From Methylophilus sp. (GTDB taxonomy: Bacteria; Pseudomonadota; Gammaproteobacteria; Burkholderiales; Methylophilaceae), in NCBI RefSeq assembly GCF_008015755.1, contig NZ_SSGF01000035.1, forward strand, positions 1-49,216: a stretch of 49,216 nucleotides of DNA, given 5' to 3'. Of this stretch, positions 1 through 7,516 are shown piece after piece. Within the stretch, counting starts at the first letter, position 1. Every line of letters begins with the position of its first letter. The translations under genes and the position numbers were made by a program. The notes beneath the pieces were generated by a model. It had not been told where the DNA came from. It saw only the letters and a program-made list of their open reading frames with translations, and searched no databases.

Positions 1-773
1 CGCAATAACTTAGACTGTAATTGAATAGGCATTTCTGTGATTTCGTCCAGAAACAGCGTGCCGCCATTGGCCAGTTCAAACTTGCCGACGCGCTCTTTGA
101 CGGCACCAGTAAACGCGCCTTTTTCATGGCCAAACAATTCAGATTCCAGAATGTCGACCGGAATCGCCGCACAGTTTACCGCCACGAAAAGTTCTGACTT
201 TCGCGGTGACGCATCGTGCAGCGCTTTCGCTACCAGCTCTTTACCCGTACCGGTTTCGCCGACAATAAACACCGTCGCCCGCTCAGGCGCCACTTGCTGG
301 ATCATTTGTTTCAGTGACTGCATGGGCACACTGTTGCCAATCAGGCCGGTCACCGCTGACTGGCTGCTTTCCTTAAGAAAAGCGTTTTCGAGCTGGATAC
401 GATTGACTGCCAACGCTTTCTGGATGGCGATTTCGAGGGTTTCGAGTTCAAACGGCCGCAAAATATAATCACTGGCGCCCAGTTTCATCGCTTCGACTGC
501 GGTTTTAATTTCCCCTTGCGCGGTCACCATGATAAAAGGCAGCCGCTCGTATTGTTTGCGTATCGCTTCCAGTAATTGCAAACCACTCATGCCCGGCATG
601 TGCAAGTCACTCACGACCAGGTCAATTTGCTGTTGTTGTATGAGCTCAAGCGCTTCGCGGCCATTGCCCGCAGACAGGGCGCGGTAACCGGCCTGGCGCA
701 AGCTGATTTCCAGTAGCCTGCGCATATGCGGTTCGTCGTCTACAGCCAAAATAGTATGTTGCGGGGTGGACAT
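1..773 (-). CDS. NtrC-family sigma-54-dependent response regulator, C-terminus cut by window edge
   Basis: Response regulator that would activate sigma-54 promoters when phosphorylated by the kinase encoded just upstream. About 257 residues are visible; the rest, including the expected C-terminal helix-turn-helix, lies beyond base 1. The receiver domain is residues 1-120, with the acidic pair at D12-D13 and the phospho-acceptor in VVSDLHMPG (D56). An AAA+ domain follows with Walker A GETGTGKE, the sigma-54-contacting GAFTGA loop and a Walker B-like TLFLDEI. The ATG at 773 lies 2 bases after the kinase stop, so the pair is co-transcribed. The switch lysine usual in receivers (KPF) is arginine here (ILRPFE). 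Its target sites cannot be read from the protein. Confidence 0.93.
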   Translation of the reverse strand, partial: MSTPQHTILAVDDEPHMRRLLEISLRQAGYRALSAGNGREALELIQQQQIDLVVSDLHMPGMSGLQLLEAIRKQYERLPFIMVTAQGEIKTAVEAMKLGASDYILRPFELETLEIAIQKALAVNRIQLENAFLKESSQSAVTGLIGNSVPMQSLKQMIQQVAPERATVFIVGETGTGKELVAKALHDASPRKSELFVAVNCAAIPVDILESELFGHEKGAFTGAVKERVGKFELANGGTLFLDEITEMPIQLQSKLL

Positions 774-775
774 GG

Positions 776-2437
776 TTATGCGGTCGCTAACGGAAGTGAT
801 AAGTTAAATTGGGCGCCTTGCCAGGCGCTGGTGCTATAGCTGATTGTACCATTGTGCGCTTCTATGATTTGCTTGACCACGGCCAGCCCCAAGCCGACGC
901 CGCCAGCGCGCTGGGTAAAAAAGGCTTCAAATAAATGCTCTTGTTGCGTGGGCGGCACACCAGGGCCGTCATCGGCAACGGCAATATAAGCGCTTTGACT
1001 GTCTGCTGAGAGTTGCAGGTTGATGTGTCCGCCTGCCGGCAAAATTTGAATCGCATTCATCAGCAAGTTGACCAGTACTTGTGTCATCTGGTCCTGGTCG
1101 GCGGCGATGGTGATGGGCTGTGTGGCTTGCAGGGTGAGGCTGATCTGTTTGTCCTGCGCTGGTTTTTGCAACATGGCAACCACATGTTGTAAATGGGCTT
1201 GCAGGTCTACGGGGATTTTATTCGGTAGTCGTGGGCGGGCCGCGTCAATCAGGGCACTCACCAGCTTATTCAGGCGTTCGGTTTCCGAAATAATAAATCC
1301 AAGTACTTCGCGGCCATCGGCACTGAGTTGCGGCTCTCTTAATAGCACATCGGCTGACGAGCGCATGATGCCTAGCGGTGTCCGGACCTCGTGGCTCATG
1401 GCAGCGGCCATTTCGCCAACCACGGCTAATTTGGCCGCGCGGGTGAGTTGCTGCTCTGACTCGGCCAGGTCGCTGGCCATTTGCGTGAATGCCTGATGCA
1501 AGGATTGCACCTCTGCCGGACCGCTGGCGGCGGGTGGTTGGCTACCGGGCTGGCGAAAGCGTTGTACATAACGCGTGAGTGTTTCTAGCGGACGGCTGAT
1601 ATTTTGTGCCAGGGGCCGCACCAGTAAGACCGAAAACACCAGAATCGCGCCAAGCAAGGCGATAAAAATCATGCCTAAACGGTGTACGGGCGCGACCGCC
1701 ACATCATGGTCTTTGTTGAGGTGTATCTGCCAGCCATTGAGCGGCAAGCGGCTGGTTAACGCGGCTTTGGCATGCAGGCTGTGTTTCTGCTCTGACCACA
1801 GGCGGGATTGCGCCAGCATGTGTTGTGTATTGTCGAACAGCGCCAGTTCTGTACTATGTTGCGCCGCGTGGTCCAGCAGATTTTCAATCACTTGCCAGTT
1901 AAAGGTGGCCATCAAGTGCCCCATCGGTTGCAGCGTGTTTTGCGAAAAGATCGGCGCCGAGATCATCAACTGGTGATGGCTGAGATGATAGATGGTGATG
2001 GTTTGGCCATTGTCACGAAATGACATCCACACTGGCGGCGTGTGTAGGGTCTGGCCAATGTTGGCAGGGCGGCTGGAGGCGATAATGTGTGCTTGCAAAT
2101 CTGCCACATCCAGGCTGATATATTGCTCGGCATAGCTGCGTCTGGTCTCAGCCAAAAAGATCGATAGCCGTTTATCAATGTCGCCAATCAACAAGTCTTG
2201 CATGATGGCTAACTGGCTCCAGCTGCGTACATTCTGGACACGCTCGTTCATCACGCGGTCTACGTGCTCTGCCACCGCATTCCCCGTGGTTTGCAGGTCG
2301 TGCTGAATTTCAACGCGCAACGCCTGCCTGGCCTGATAAAAGCTCAGCAAACTCACCATCAGCACTGGCAGCAAGCCAGCCAGCAAAAATGCAATTAAAA
2401 GCATTTTGCGGATAGTCAGGGGCGATTGAAAGCGCAT
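776..2437 (-). CDS. membrane sensor histidine kinase
   Basis: Inner-membrane sensor kinase partnered with the adjacent NtrC-type regulator. Domains in order: an N-terminal membrane helix, a periplasmic sensor region of about 230 residues, a second helix (MIFIALLGAILVFSVLLV), a HAMP-like linker, a HisKA domain with MSHEVRTPLG, and an HATPase domain with N box (LLMNAI), G1 (DDGPGVP), F box (LFEAFFT) and G2 (VGLGLAVV). I chose the ATG at 2437 because it places the membrane helix near the N-terminus; an in-frame ATG at 2500 would add 21 residues. Neither has a good ribosome site. It is divergent from a porin and a periplasmic binding-like protein, so its signal may be a periplasmic anion. That ligand is inferred only. 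Confidence 0.92.
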   Translation of the reverse strand: MRFQSPLTIRKMLLIAFLLAGLLPVLMVSLLSFYQARQALRVEIQHDLQTTGNAVAEHVDRVMNERVQNVRSWSQLAIMQDLLIGDIDKRLSIFLAETRRSYAEQYISLDVADLQAHIIASSRPANIGQTLHTPPVWMSFRDNGQTITIYHLSHHQLMISAPIFSQNTLQPMGHLMATFNWQVIENLLDHAAQHSTELALFDNTQHMLAQSRLWSEQKHSLHAKAALTSRLPLNGWQIHLNKDHDVAVAPVHRLGMIFIALLGAILVFSVLLVRPLAQNISRPLETLTRYVQRFRQPGSQPPAASGPAEVQSLHQAFTQMASDLAESEQQLTRAAKLAVVGEMAAAMSHEVRTPLGIMRSSADVLLREPQLSADGREVLGFIISETERLNKLVSALIDAARPRLPNKIPVDLQAHLQHVVAMLQKPAQDKQISLTLQATQPITIAADQDQMTQVLVNLLMNAIQILPAGGHINLQLSADSQSAYIAVADDGPGVPPTQQEHLFEAFFTQRAGGVGLGLAVVKQIIEAHNGTISYSTSAWQGAQFNLSLPLATA

Positions 2438-2509
2438 GAGATGTGAGAAAATAGAGGTTAAATGTTTTTTGCCGAAACGGTCATCATGGATCAGTATCAT
2501 AGGTTCGCT

Positions 2510-3541
2510 ATGAATAGATCAGCTCTGTTAAGCAGTCTGCTTACGCTCAGTGTAATCAGCCTGTGTATGCTATGCAAGCCAGTTGTGGCCGAAGAGGCTG
2601 ACGACTTCTGGCGTGGCTTTCACTTGGGTGGATACACCAGCATGGATGCGCGTCTGCCGCGCACGGAAACCTCACAACTCAAGCTCAATCAAGTGAGCAT
2701 GATCCTGACCTGGGACCAAGGCACGCGCGTCAAGTTTTTTGGTGAGTTGGAGCTCGAAGACCCGCTTGCTTACGATCACCATCAAGGGATCAACACCAAG
2801 CAGAGTTATCTCGACCTAGAGCGTTTTTATTTTGACTACAACCTGAATGAAAAAGCCAATGTCCGCTTGGGCCGCTTTCTAACGCCGGTGGGACGCTGGA
2901 ATCAATTGCATGCGCCACCTCTGGTGTGGACTGCTAGCCGCCCTTTGGTGACAACCCGCTTTTTTCCATCGAGTATCAACGGCGCCATGCTGTTTGGCAG
3001 TTTGCCGATCAGCCATATGGATATGGAGTATCAGGTCTATGCGGAAGCATTGAAAGACCAGCGTCAGGACGGTGATGAAATCATCCATCGTGAGGTGAAA
3101 GGCGCGCGCCTCGCATTTAATAATATTCTTGGCTTAAGTGGCAACAATGCAGGGCTCAATACCTTGGGTCTGAATGTCATGAGCTATCAAAAGGATATAT
3201 CTGGCTCGCCGACTTATCACTTGTATGGCCTGGACTTTTTGCTGGAGTTTAATCGCTGGGAGTTCAGCGGTGAGGTGTATGAGCGTAAAACCTCGGGCGG
3301 CGATGATGGCGGCAGTGGCGCTTATGTGCAAAGTGCTTATTCACTCGGCAGTGAGTGGTACTGGATCACGCGACTGGAAACCTTGCATGAGGTAGATAGC
3401 AAAAACGCCGACCGCTGGGTGCTGGGGATGACCAAACGGGTCAAACCTAACCAATTGCTGAAGTTTGAGTTTGTCGGCGGTAGCGGTGAGTATGAAGATG
3501 TGCCGCGCGGCTTTGTGGCTTCTTTTGCGGTGATGTTTTAA
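2510..3541 (+). CDS. outer-membrane porin-like beta-barrel protein
   Basis: Predicted outer-membrane channel of 343 residues. The ATG at 2510 is chosen because AGG lies 7 bases upstream and it gives a clean signal peptide ending near KPVVA. The mature part alternates aromatic and polar residues in short strands and ends in phenylalanine (SFAVMF), typical of barrel proteins. It has features of the phosphate-selective or DcaP-like porins (LGRFLTPVGRWN, TTRFFPSSINGAMLFG), but the substrate cannot be named. Its stop overlaps the next start (TAATG at 3539-3543), so translation is coupled to a periplasmic binding-like gene. It is divergent from the sensor kinase. Confidence 0.75.
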   Translation: MNRSALLSSLLTLSVISLCMLCKPVVAEEADDFWRGFHLGGYTSMDARLPRTETSQLKLNQVSMILTWDQGTRVKFFGELELEDPLAYDHHQGINTKQSYLDLERFYFDYNLNEKANVRLGRFLTPVGRWNQLHAPPLVWTASRPLVTTRFFPSSINGAMLFGSLPISHMDMEYQVYAEALKDQRQDGDEIIHREVKGARLAFNNILGLSGNNAGLNTLGLNVMSYQKDISGSPTYHLYGLDFLLEFNRWEFSGEVYERKTSGGDDGGSGAYVQSAYSLGSEWYWITRLETLHEVDSKNADRWVLGMTKRVKPNQLLKFEFVGGSGEYEDVPRGFVASFAVMF

Positions 3542-4053
3542 TGCAGCCCCGTATGATATTCAATCTGCGTCGCTGGCGGCAGGCTGCTTGCGTAATCGGC
3601 CTGTTCGTCGTGCTGGCAGCAGAGGCGGTGGAGGATAACCGCGTGATTGCGGTGATTGTGCCTGCACAGGCCGTGCTGGCCCCGGACATCCATGCTGATG
3701 AGCTGGGGCTGATCTTCTGGCGCAAGAAACTCTACGCCTCGCACGGCCAGGCTTTGCACCCAGTGAATTTGCACAGTGAACATCCGTTGCGCTTAAAGTT
3801 TTCGCAACTCGTGTTGCACAGCACACCACGGTCACAGGTGAACTACTGGAACGGTTTGTATTTTCATGGCGTGCAGCCGCCTTACACCGTGCAATCCGAA
3901 GAGGCCATGATCCGCTATGTGGCAGAAACCGATGGCGCGATTGGCTATATTGATGCGTGTCATGTTGATGAGCGCATCAAGCCCTTGTTTTGGCTCACGC
4001 CCAGCAAGCTGACCTCAGAGCTGCCAGCGTTGCGCTGCGATAGCGCTAATTAG
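3541..4053 (+). CDS. small periplasmic phosphate-binding-like (type 2 PBP) protein
   Basis: Secreted protein of 170 residues resembling a single shortened lobe of PstS-type substrate-binding proteins. The N-terminal hydrophobic stretch (ACVIGLFVVLAAEA) looks like a signal peptide. The pattern ADELGLIFWRKK near residue 60, YWNGLYFHG near 105 and an AETDGAIGYID segment near 142 match orphan PBP-like proteins that are not part of an ABC transporter. No permease or ATPase gene is nearby. It is coupled by a 1-base overlap to the porin and ends 8 bases inside the convergent eptA-like gene. A role as ligand-sensing partner of the divergent kinase is plausible but inferred. Confidence 0.65.
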   Translation: MQPRMIFNLRRWRQAACVIGLFVVLAAEAVEDNRVIAVIVPAQAVLAPDIHADELGLIFWRKKLYASHGQALHPVNLHSEHPLRLKFSQLVLHSTPRSQVNYWNGLYFHGVQPPYTVQSEEAMIRYVAETDGAIGYIDACHVDERIKPLFWLTPSKLTSELPALRCDSAN

Positions 4054-5728
4054 TGCCGCTTGCTTTGATGGGGTGCAGGTGTTTGCGCTGTTCCTCTTGT
4101 AGCTCGCGGTTTTGTGCCAGCCAGCCAAACTCCGCATGACATACCTCTGATTTCAGTTCATAGGCGGTCAGCAAGGTGCAAAATACATCATCATGGCTGA
4201 GGGTATACTCGGCGTAGGGCGTGATTTGTGGCAGCTGGTAGTCAAAATGCTGGCCTACCCACAAAATCGCCGGTACGTGGGTTTGTTCTTTGGGTGCAAT
4301 CATATAGGGCGCTGCGTGCAAGTAAATACCGTGCTCACCGAGTGACTCGCCGTGATCCGCGACATACAGCATGGCGGTTTCGCGCTTGCTGTCATATTTT
4401 TTCAAAAATTGAATCACTTCTGACAAAAAGTAATCGGTATACAAAATCGCGTTGTCATACGAGTTGTCAATTTCTTGTTGCGAACATTCTGACAAGCGGC
4501 CGGTTTTGCAAATCGGCGTGAATTTCTTGAACGCATCTGGATAGCGACGATAGTATTCCGGGCCGTGATTGCCCATCTGATGCAGCACGATCAGGATGTC
4601 GTGGTCTTTGTTTTTTTCAACAAACTTATCCAGCCCGCTCAGCATGCCAATGTCACGGCATTCGTTGTCGTCACACACCGGGTTGTGCGCTGGGGAGCGG
4701 AAGTCTTCGTAAGGGACGCGCAAGGCGACACCTTTGGAGTCAGAGTTGTTGTCCCGCCACAATACTTTCACGCCTTCGCGGTGGAGTACATCCAGCGCAT
4801 TCTCCATATGTAAGGCTTTGTCTTCGTCATATTGCTTTCTGGTCAGCATTGAAAACATGCAAGGCACAGAGACGCCAGTCGAGGTGCCGCAAGAGCTGAC
4901 TTGTTTAAAGCTCACAACCGCCTCTTTACTCAGTCTGGGGTTGGTGTCGCGTGGATAGCCGTTGAGCGAAAAGCGGTCAAAACGGGCCGTTTCACCCACC
5001 ACCATAATGATTAACTCATGATGCTGGTCGGCTTCAACATTGACCGTATCCGTCGCTGTTTTTTGCAGGCCGGAGATGCTATGAGCAAATATCTTTTTTG
5101 ACGCCCATTTCACCAGAGAGTAGTGAAAAAACGTCGGATTGGCATACATGCGGACCATTTTATGCTCACGCACAAACGTAGCGTAGTCGGCGCTGCATGG
5201 CATCACCACCAATATCATCCCCACTAAAAGTAAGGCGATCTGTTTAATGCGCACCATGATGGGGTCGCGCTGAAAAAAGCGTGCGGGCACTTTTTTGATC
5301 AGCACCCATGCAGGCAGCACACCCAGCAATAGCATTTTGATTACAAAGCCCCAAGACAGCAGCCCCATCACTTCCTGGGTGTCTGTTTTCGCAGCGTTAT
5401 CTAGCATCACGTGGTCGATAATGACGCCAAACTCATCCATGTAATACGCAGCCCAGGCCGCCGACAGCAGGATGATAGCTAACACCCAGCGCGCCGATTT
5501 GCCATGTGCGAGCAGCATCAGCCATAAGGTGATGCTAAAGGTAAAAAACAGGCCGATGCTGACGATAAAGCCAGCGTTATGGGCGTTCCAAGGGTAAAGG
5601 TTGAGCAGATGTTCAAATAAGGCATGGTTGCTGGTCAGCATCAGCCAAAGGCTCGCGCCCCAGATCAGGCAGATTTGTGGGGTAAACAATGCGCGCAGCG
5701 CGCGGGTGAGCATGGTGAACATCTTCAT
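4046..5728 (-). CDS. eptA: phosphoethanolamine transferase, EptA/MCR family
   Basis: Inner-membrane enzyme that moves phosphoethanolamine from phosphatidylethanolamine to lipid A or another envelope acceptor; the family includes the MCR colistin-resistance enzymes. The 560-residue length is typical. Five N-terminal membrane segments are followed by a periplasmic sulfatase-fold domain. Metal and catalytic residues are visible: E246 in VVGETARFD, the nucleophile T284 in CGTSTGVSVPCMF, H in MGNHGPEYY, and DH in VADHGESLGEHG. I chose the ATG at 5728, preceded by AGAG and 14 bases after the PAP2 gene; a start at 5785 would overlap that gene. Lipid A as the acceptor is by family resemblance. Confidence 0.92.
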   Translation of the reverse strand: MKMFTMLTRALRALFTPQICLIWGASLWLMLTSNHALFEHLLNLYPWNAHNAGFIVSIGLFFTFSITLWLMLLAHGKSARWVLAIILLSAAWAAYYMDEFGVIIDHVMLDNAAKTDTQEVMGLLSWGFVIKMLLLGVLPAWVLIKKVPARFFQRDPIMVRIKQIALLLVGMILVVMPCSADYATFVREHKMVRMYANPTFFHYSLVKWASKKIFAHSISGLQKTATDTVNVEADQHHELIIMVVGETARFDRFSLNGYPRDTNPRLSKEAVVSFKQVSSCGTSTGVSVPCMFSMLTRKQYDEDKALHMENALDVLHREGVKVLWRDNNSDSKGVALRVPYEDFRSPAHNPVCDDNECRDIGMLSGLDKFVEKNKDHDILIVLHQMGNHGPEYYRRYPDAFKKFTPICKTGRLSECSQQEIDNSYDNAILYTDYFLSEVIQFLKKYDSKRETAMLYVADHGESLGEHGIYLHAAPYMIAPKEQTHVPAILWVGQHFDYQLPQITPYAEYTLSHDDVFCTLLTAYELKSEVCHAEFGWLAQNRELQEEQRKHLHPIKASGTN

Positions 5729-5742
5729 TAAATACGACTCTA

Positions 5743-6441
5743 TTAAATACGACTTTTGGAAAAAGTGAATACCAGTAATAACCAACTACACATCAGCCAC
5801 AGCGAGGTCAGGGTGTGCGATAAAAAGTGGGCACCTCTGATTTGCTGTGCCCAGCCCAGCGCCAGGCCGATGGCGAGTCCGGCGATGGCCACCAATAAGG
5901 CCTTGCGCGGTGCTTGTGGTAACCACAGCAGGCTAAGTGCAGCCAGCCAGATGCCGCTGGTGGTATGTCCTGCCGGAAAGCAGTGACCGGCTTCGAGTGG
6001 CGGATGGCTGGTGAATGTCGGCACCCAGGGCGCGGTGCCGCCGTAGCGGACAATGTCCCATGGGCAGGCATGTGGCATCTGATGTTTGAGCCAAGAGACG
6101 ATGATGGCGTTGAATAAGGCTAACAAGACGATCCAGCGCAGTTTGTAGCGGGTAGTCGCGGCAAGGCGATGACCAAGCAGGCGCGCTGGCAGCCAGGCCA
6201 GCAAGGCCAGCACGATCCAGACCACGGTAAACAGGTGTTTGGCATAGACATGCATCACCGTTTCATAGAAAAACACATGCTTTTGCGTAAAGCTGTGTTG
6301 GGCGAAGTCAAACTGCTGGTCAGCCAGCATGAGGTCGATAGCGGTCGCATTCGCCAGCCAGATGATGGCAATCGCCAATGCGATCAACATGCACCAGAGT
6401 GCGGCCAGGGTTGGCTTGGGTAACCAAGGACTTTTTATCAT
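5743..6441 (-). CDS. PAP2-superfamily membrane phosphatase
   Basis: Membrane phosphatase of 232 residues with about six hydrophobic segments. The PAP2 signature is present in slightly diverged form: KHQMPHACPWD for the first block, CFPAGHTTSG for the central PSGH block and RGAHFLSHTLTS for the third. Such enzymes remove or transfer phosphate on lipid A, undecaprenyl pyrophosphate or phospholipids. It directly precedes eptA on the same strand, which suggests it prepares a phosphate-bearing lipid for phosphoethanolamine addition or recycles the lipid by-product. The exact substrate is not readable. Confidence 0.85.
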   Translation of the reverse strand: MIKSPWLPKPTLAALWCMLIALAIAIIWLANATAIDLMLADQQFDFAQHSFTQKHVFFYETVMHVYAKHLFTVVWIVLALLAWLPARLLGHRLAATTRYKLRWIVLLALFNAIIVSWLKHQMPHACPWDIVRYGGTAPWVPTFTSHPPLEAGHCFPAGHTTSGIWLAALSLLWLPQAPRKALLVAIAGLAIGLALGWAQQIRGAHFLSHTLTSLWLMCSWLLLVFTFSKSRI

Positions 6442-6666
6442 GTCTATTTTGTGTGGTTCGCTCAGTGCAACGGGTTGTTATTTTTTGAAAATAGTTGATA
6501 GCCAGACTAGTGTGAGGTTACACCACTTTTTCAAACAAGTTTGACGATAAATGCAAGTGATGTGCCACTTTATAATCAGGTTGATGTGTGCTTGCTTAAG
6601 TGACTGATTTTGTTTTGAAAAATTATCATTTTAATCGCTAATAAACATGATTTTCTTTTCAGAGGA

Positions 6667-6681
6667 CTGCAAAAAATGCAG
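6667..6681. promoter_or_regulatory. palindromic activator site 1, CTGCA-N5-TGCAG
   Basis: Perfect 5-bp arms around AAAAA. It is centred at 6674, about 106 bases upstream of the GG of the sigma-54 promoter, a usual place for an enhancer-binding activator. The same 15 bases recur at 12252-12266. Confidence 0.7.
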
Positions 6682-6709
6682 GTTATGAATGAAATGCATG
6701 GCAATCTAT

Positions 6710-6724
6710 CTGCAAAAAGTGCAG
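6710..6724. promoter_or_regulatory. palindromic activator site 2, CTGCA-N5-TGCAG
   Basis: Perfect 5-bp arms around AAAAG, centred at 6717. It lies 43 bp (about four helical turns) from site 1, so both would face the same side of the DNA. It is followed by AGAGT, as is the second site before the glycosyltransferase gene. Confidence 0.7.
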
Positions 6725-6778
6725 AGTATGGCTGCATTGCCAGTATGTAACTGTATGATTATTATGAGTAATTATCTC

Positions 6779-6794
6779 TGGCATGGCATTTGCA
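6779..6794 (+). promoter_or_regulatory. sigma-54 (-24/-12) promoter of the four-gene operon
   Basis: TGGCATG-N4-TTGCA fits the sigma-54 consensus TGGCAYG-N4-TTGCW, with GG at 6780-6781 and GC at 6792-6793 at the required spacing. Transcription would start near 6805, leaving a leader of about 28 bases before the ATG at 6833. rpoN itself is in this window at 40955-42502. Confidence 0.78.
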
Positions 6795-6832
6795 GTTAGC
6801 TGAACAAGATTGTTTTCAGCGAGAGAAATGAA

Positions 6833-7474
6833 ATGCTGCATTCGGAGTCAAATACATCGTTTTATCATGCGTCATCTGCTTATGAGTTGAGGAATTTTGC
6901 CCAGGCAAAAAGATATCAAGTGAATGAGATTACAGGTCATTTGGTTGAACGTGGGGCGCCGTGCCGCCAAGAGGTGGAGGCTTTTATCGCGGCTGTGTTT
7001 AAGCAGGTGTATGGTGCAGAAGTCAGTCACTTTATGCCGCAGCTGGTGGCGTTGCGCGATGCAAGCGGCGTGTTGATGGCCGCATTCGGCTTGTGCAATG
7101 CGGCGCAAGAAAGCTTGTTTCTTGAGCAGTATCTGGATGAACCGATTGAGCAGTTGATGTCGCGCGAACTGGACCGGGTCATCAGCCGCGCCGAAATTAC
7201 CTACATTGGTAACCTGGCGGTAGCCAATCCGCGCAATGCCGGGGTACTGATTGCACATGTGATTCAGCATAGTTTGAGCATGAACCTGCCGTGGGGCGTA
7301 GCGACCGCACATCACAGTCTGCAAAATGGATTAATTAAAGGCGTTGTCGATCTGTTTCCGCTGGCCATGGCCAATCCGGAGCGATTGAGTGCAGAAGAGC
7401 GCGCCAAGTGGGGCAGTTATTACAAACATACGCCGCAGATTGTCGCCATTCGTGGTGTGGCGGATCCTTTGTAA
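6833..7474 (+). CDS. thermostable-hemolysin-family protein, GNAT-like
   Basis: First gene of the operon, 213 residues. It resembles the thermostable hemolysin (T_hemolysin) family named after a Vibrio protein: the segment EITYIGNLAVANPRNAG at residues 121-137 corresponds to that family's conserved core. By layout the family resembles GNAT and LuxI-type acyltransferases, and ITYIGNLAV sits where those proteins have their fourth strand; this comparison is inference. GAGAG lies 7 bases before the ATG. No signal peptide or membrane segment is seen, which argues against a secreted haemolysin. In this operon it more plausibly uses the acyl group activated by the next gene product. Confidence 0.78.
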   Translation: MLHSESNTSFYHASSAYELRNFAQAKRYQVNEITGHLVERGAPCRQEVEAFIAAVFKQVYGAEVSHFMPQLVALRDASGVLMAAFGLCNAAQESLFLEQYLDEPIEQLMSRELDRVISRAEITYIGNLAVANPRNAGVLIAHVIQHSLSMNLPWGVATAHHSLQNGLIKGVVDLFPLAMANPERLSAEERAKWGSYYKHTPQIVAIRGVADPL

Positions 7475-7516
7475 CTGACCATACTCAAGTCACCAATATA
7501 AGCACTCATCACCATC

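Larger units (their letters stand above)
6442..6832 (+). other. 391-bp intergenic control region between PAP2 gene and four-gene operon
   Basis: AT-rich region with no gene. It separates the divergent PAP2-eptA operon from the hemolysin-family operon. It holds two 15-bp palindromes and a sigma-54 promoter for the rightward operon (entered separately). A further ATGCAT lies between the palindromes at 6694-6699. No convincing sigma-70 promoter for the leftward operon was identified. Confidence 0.7.

Noticed and set aside
37..468. Plus-strand open frame opposite the response regulator
   Set aside because: Shadow of the intact minus-strand gene, without its own motifs.
6667..6724. Paired palindromes as a lux-type quorum-sensing box
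   Set aside because: The arms do not match the usual ACCTG...CAGGT form, and no luxR-type gene is in the window; their position upstream of a sigma-54 promoter fits an enhancer-binding activator better.
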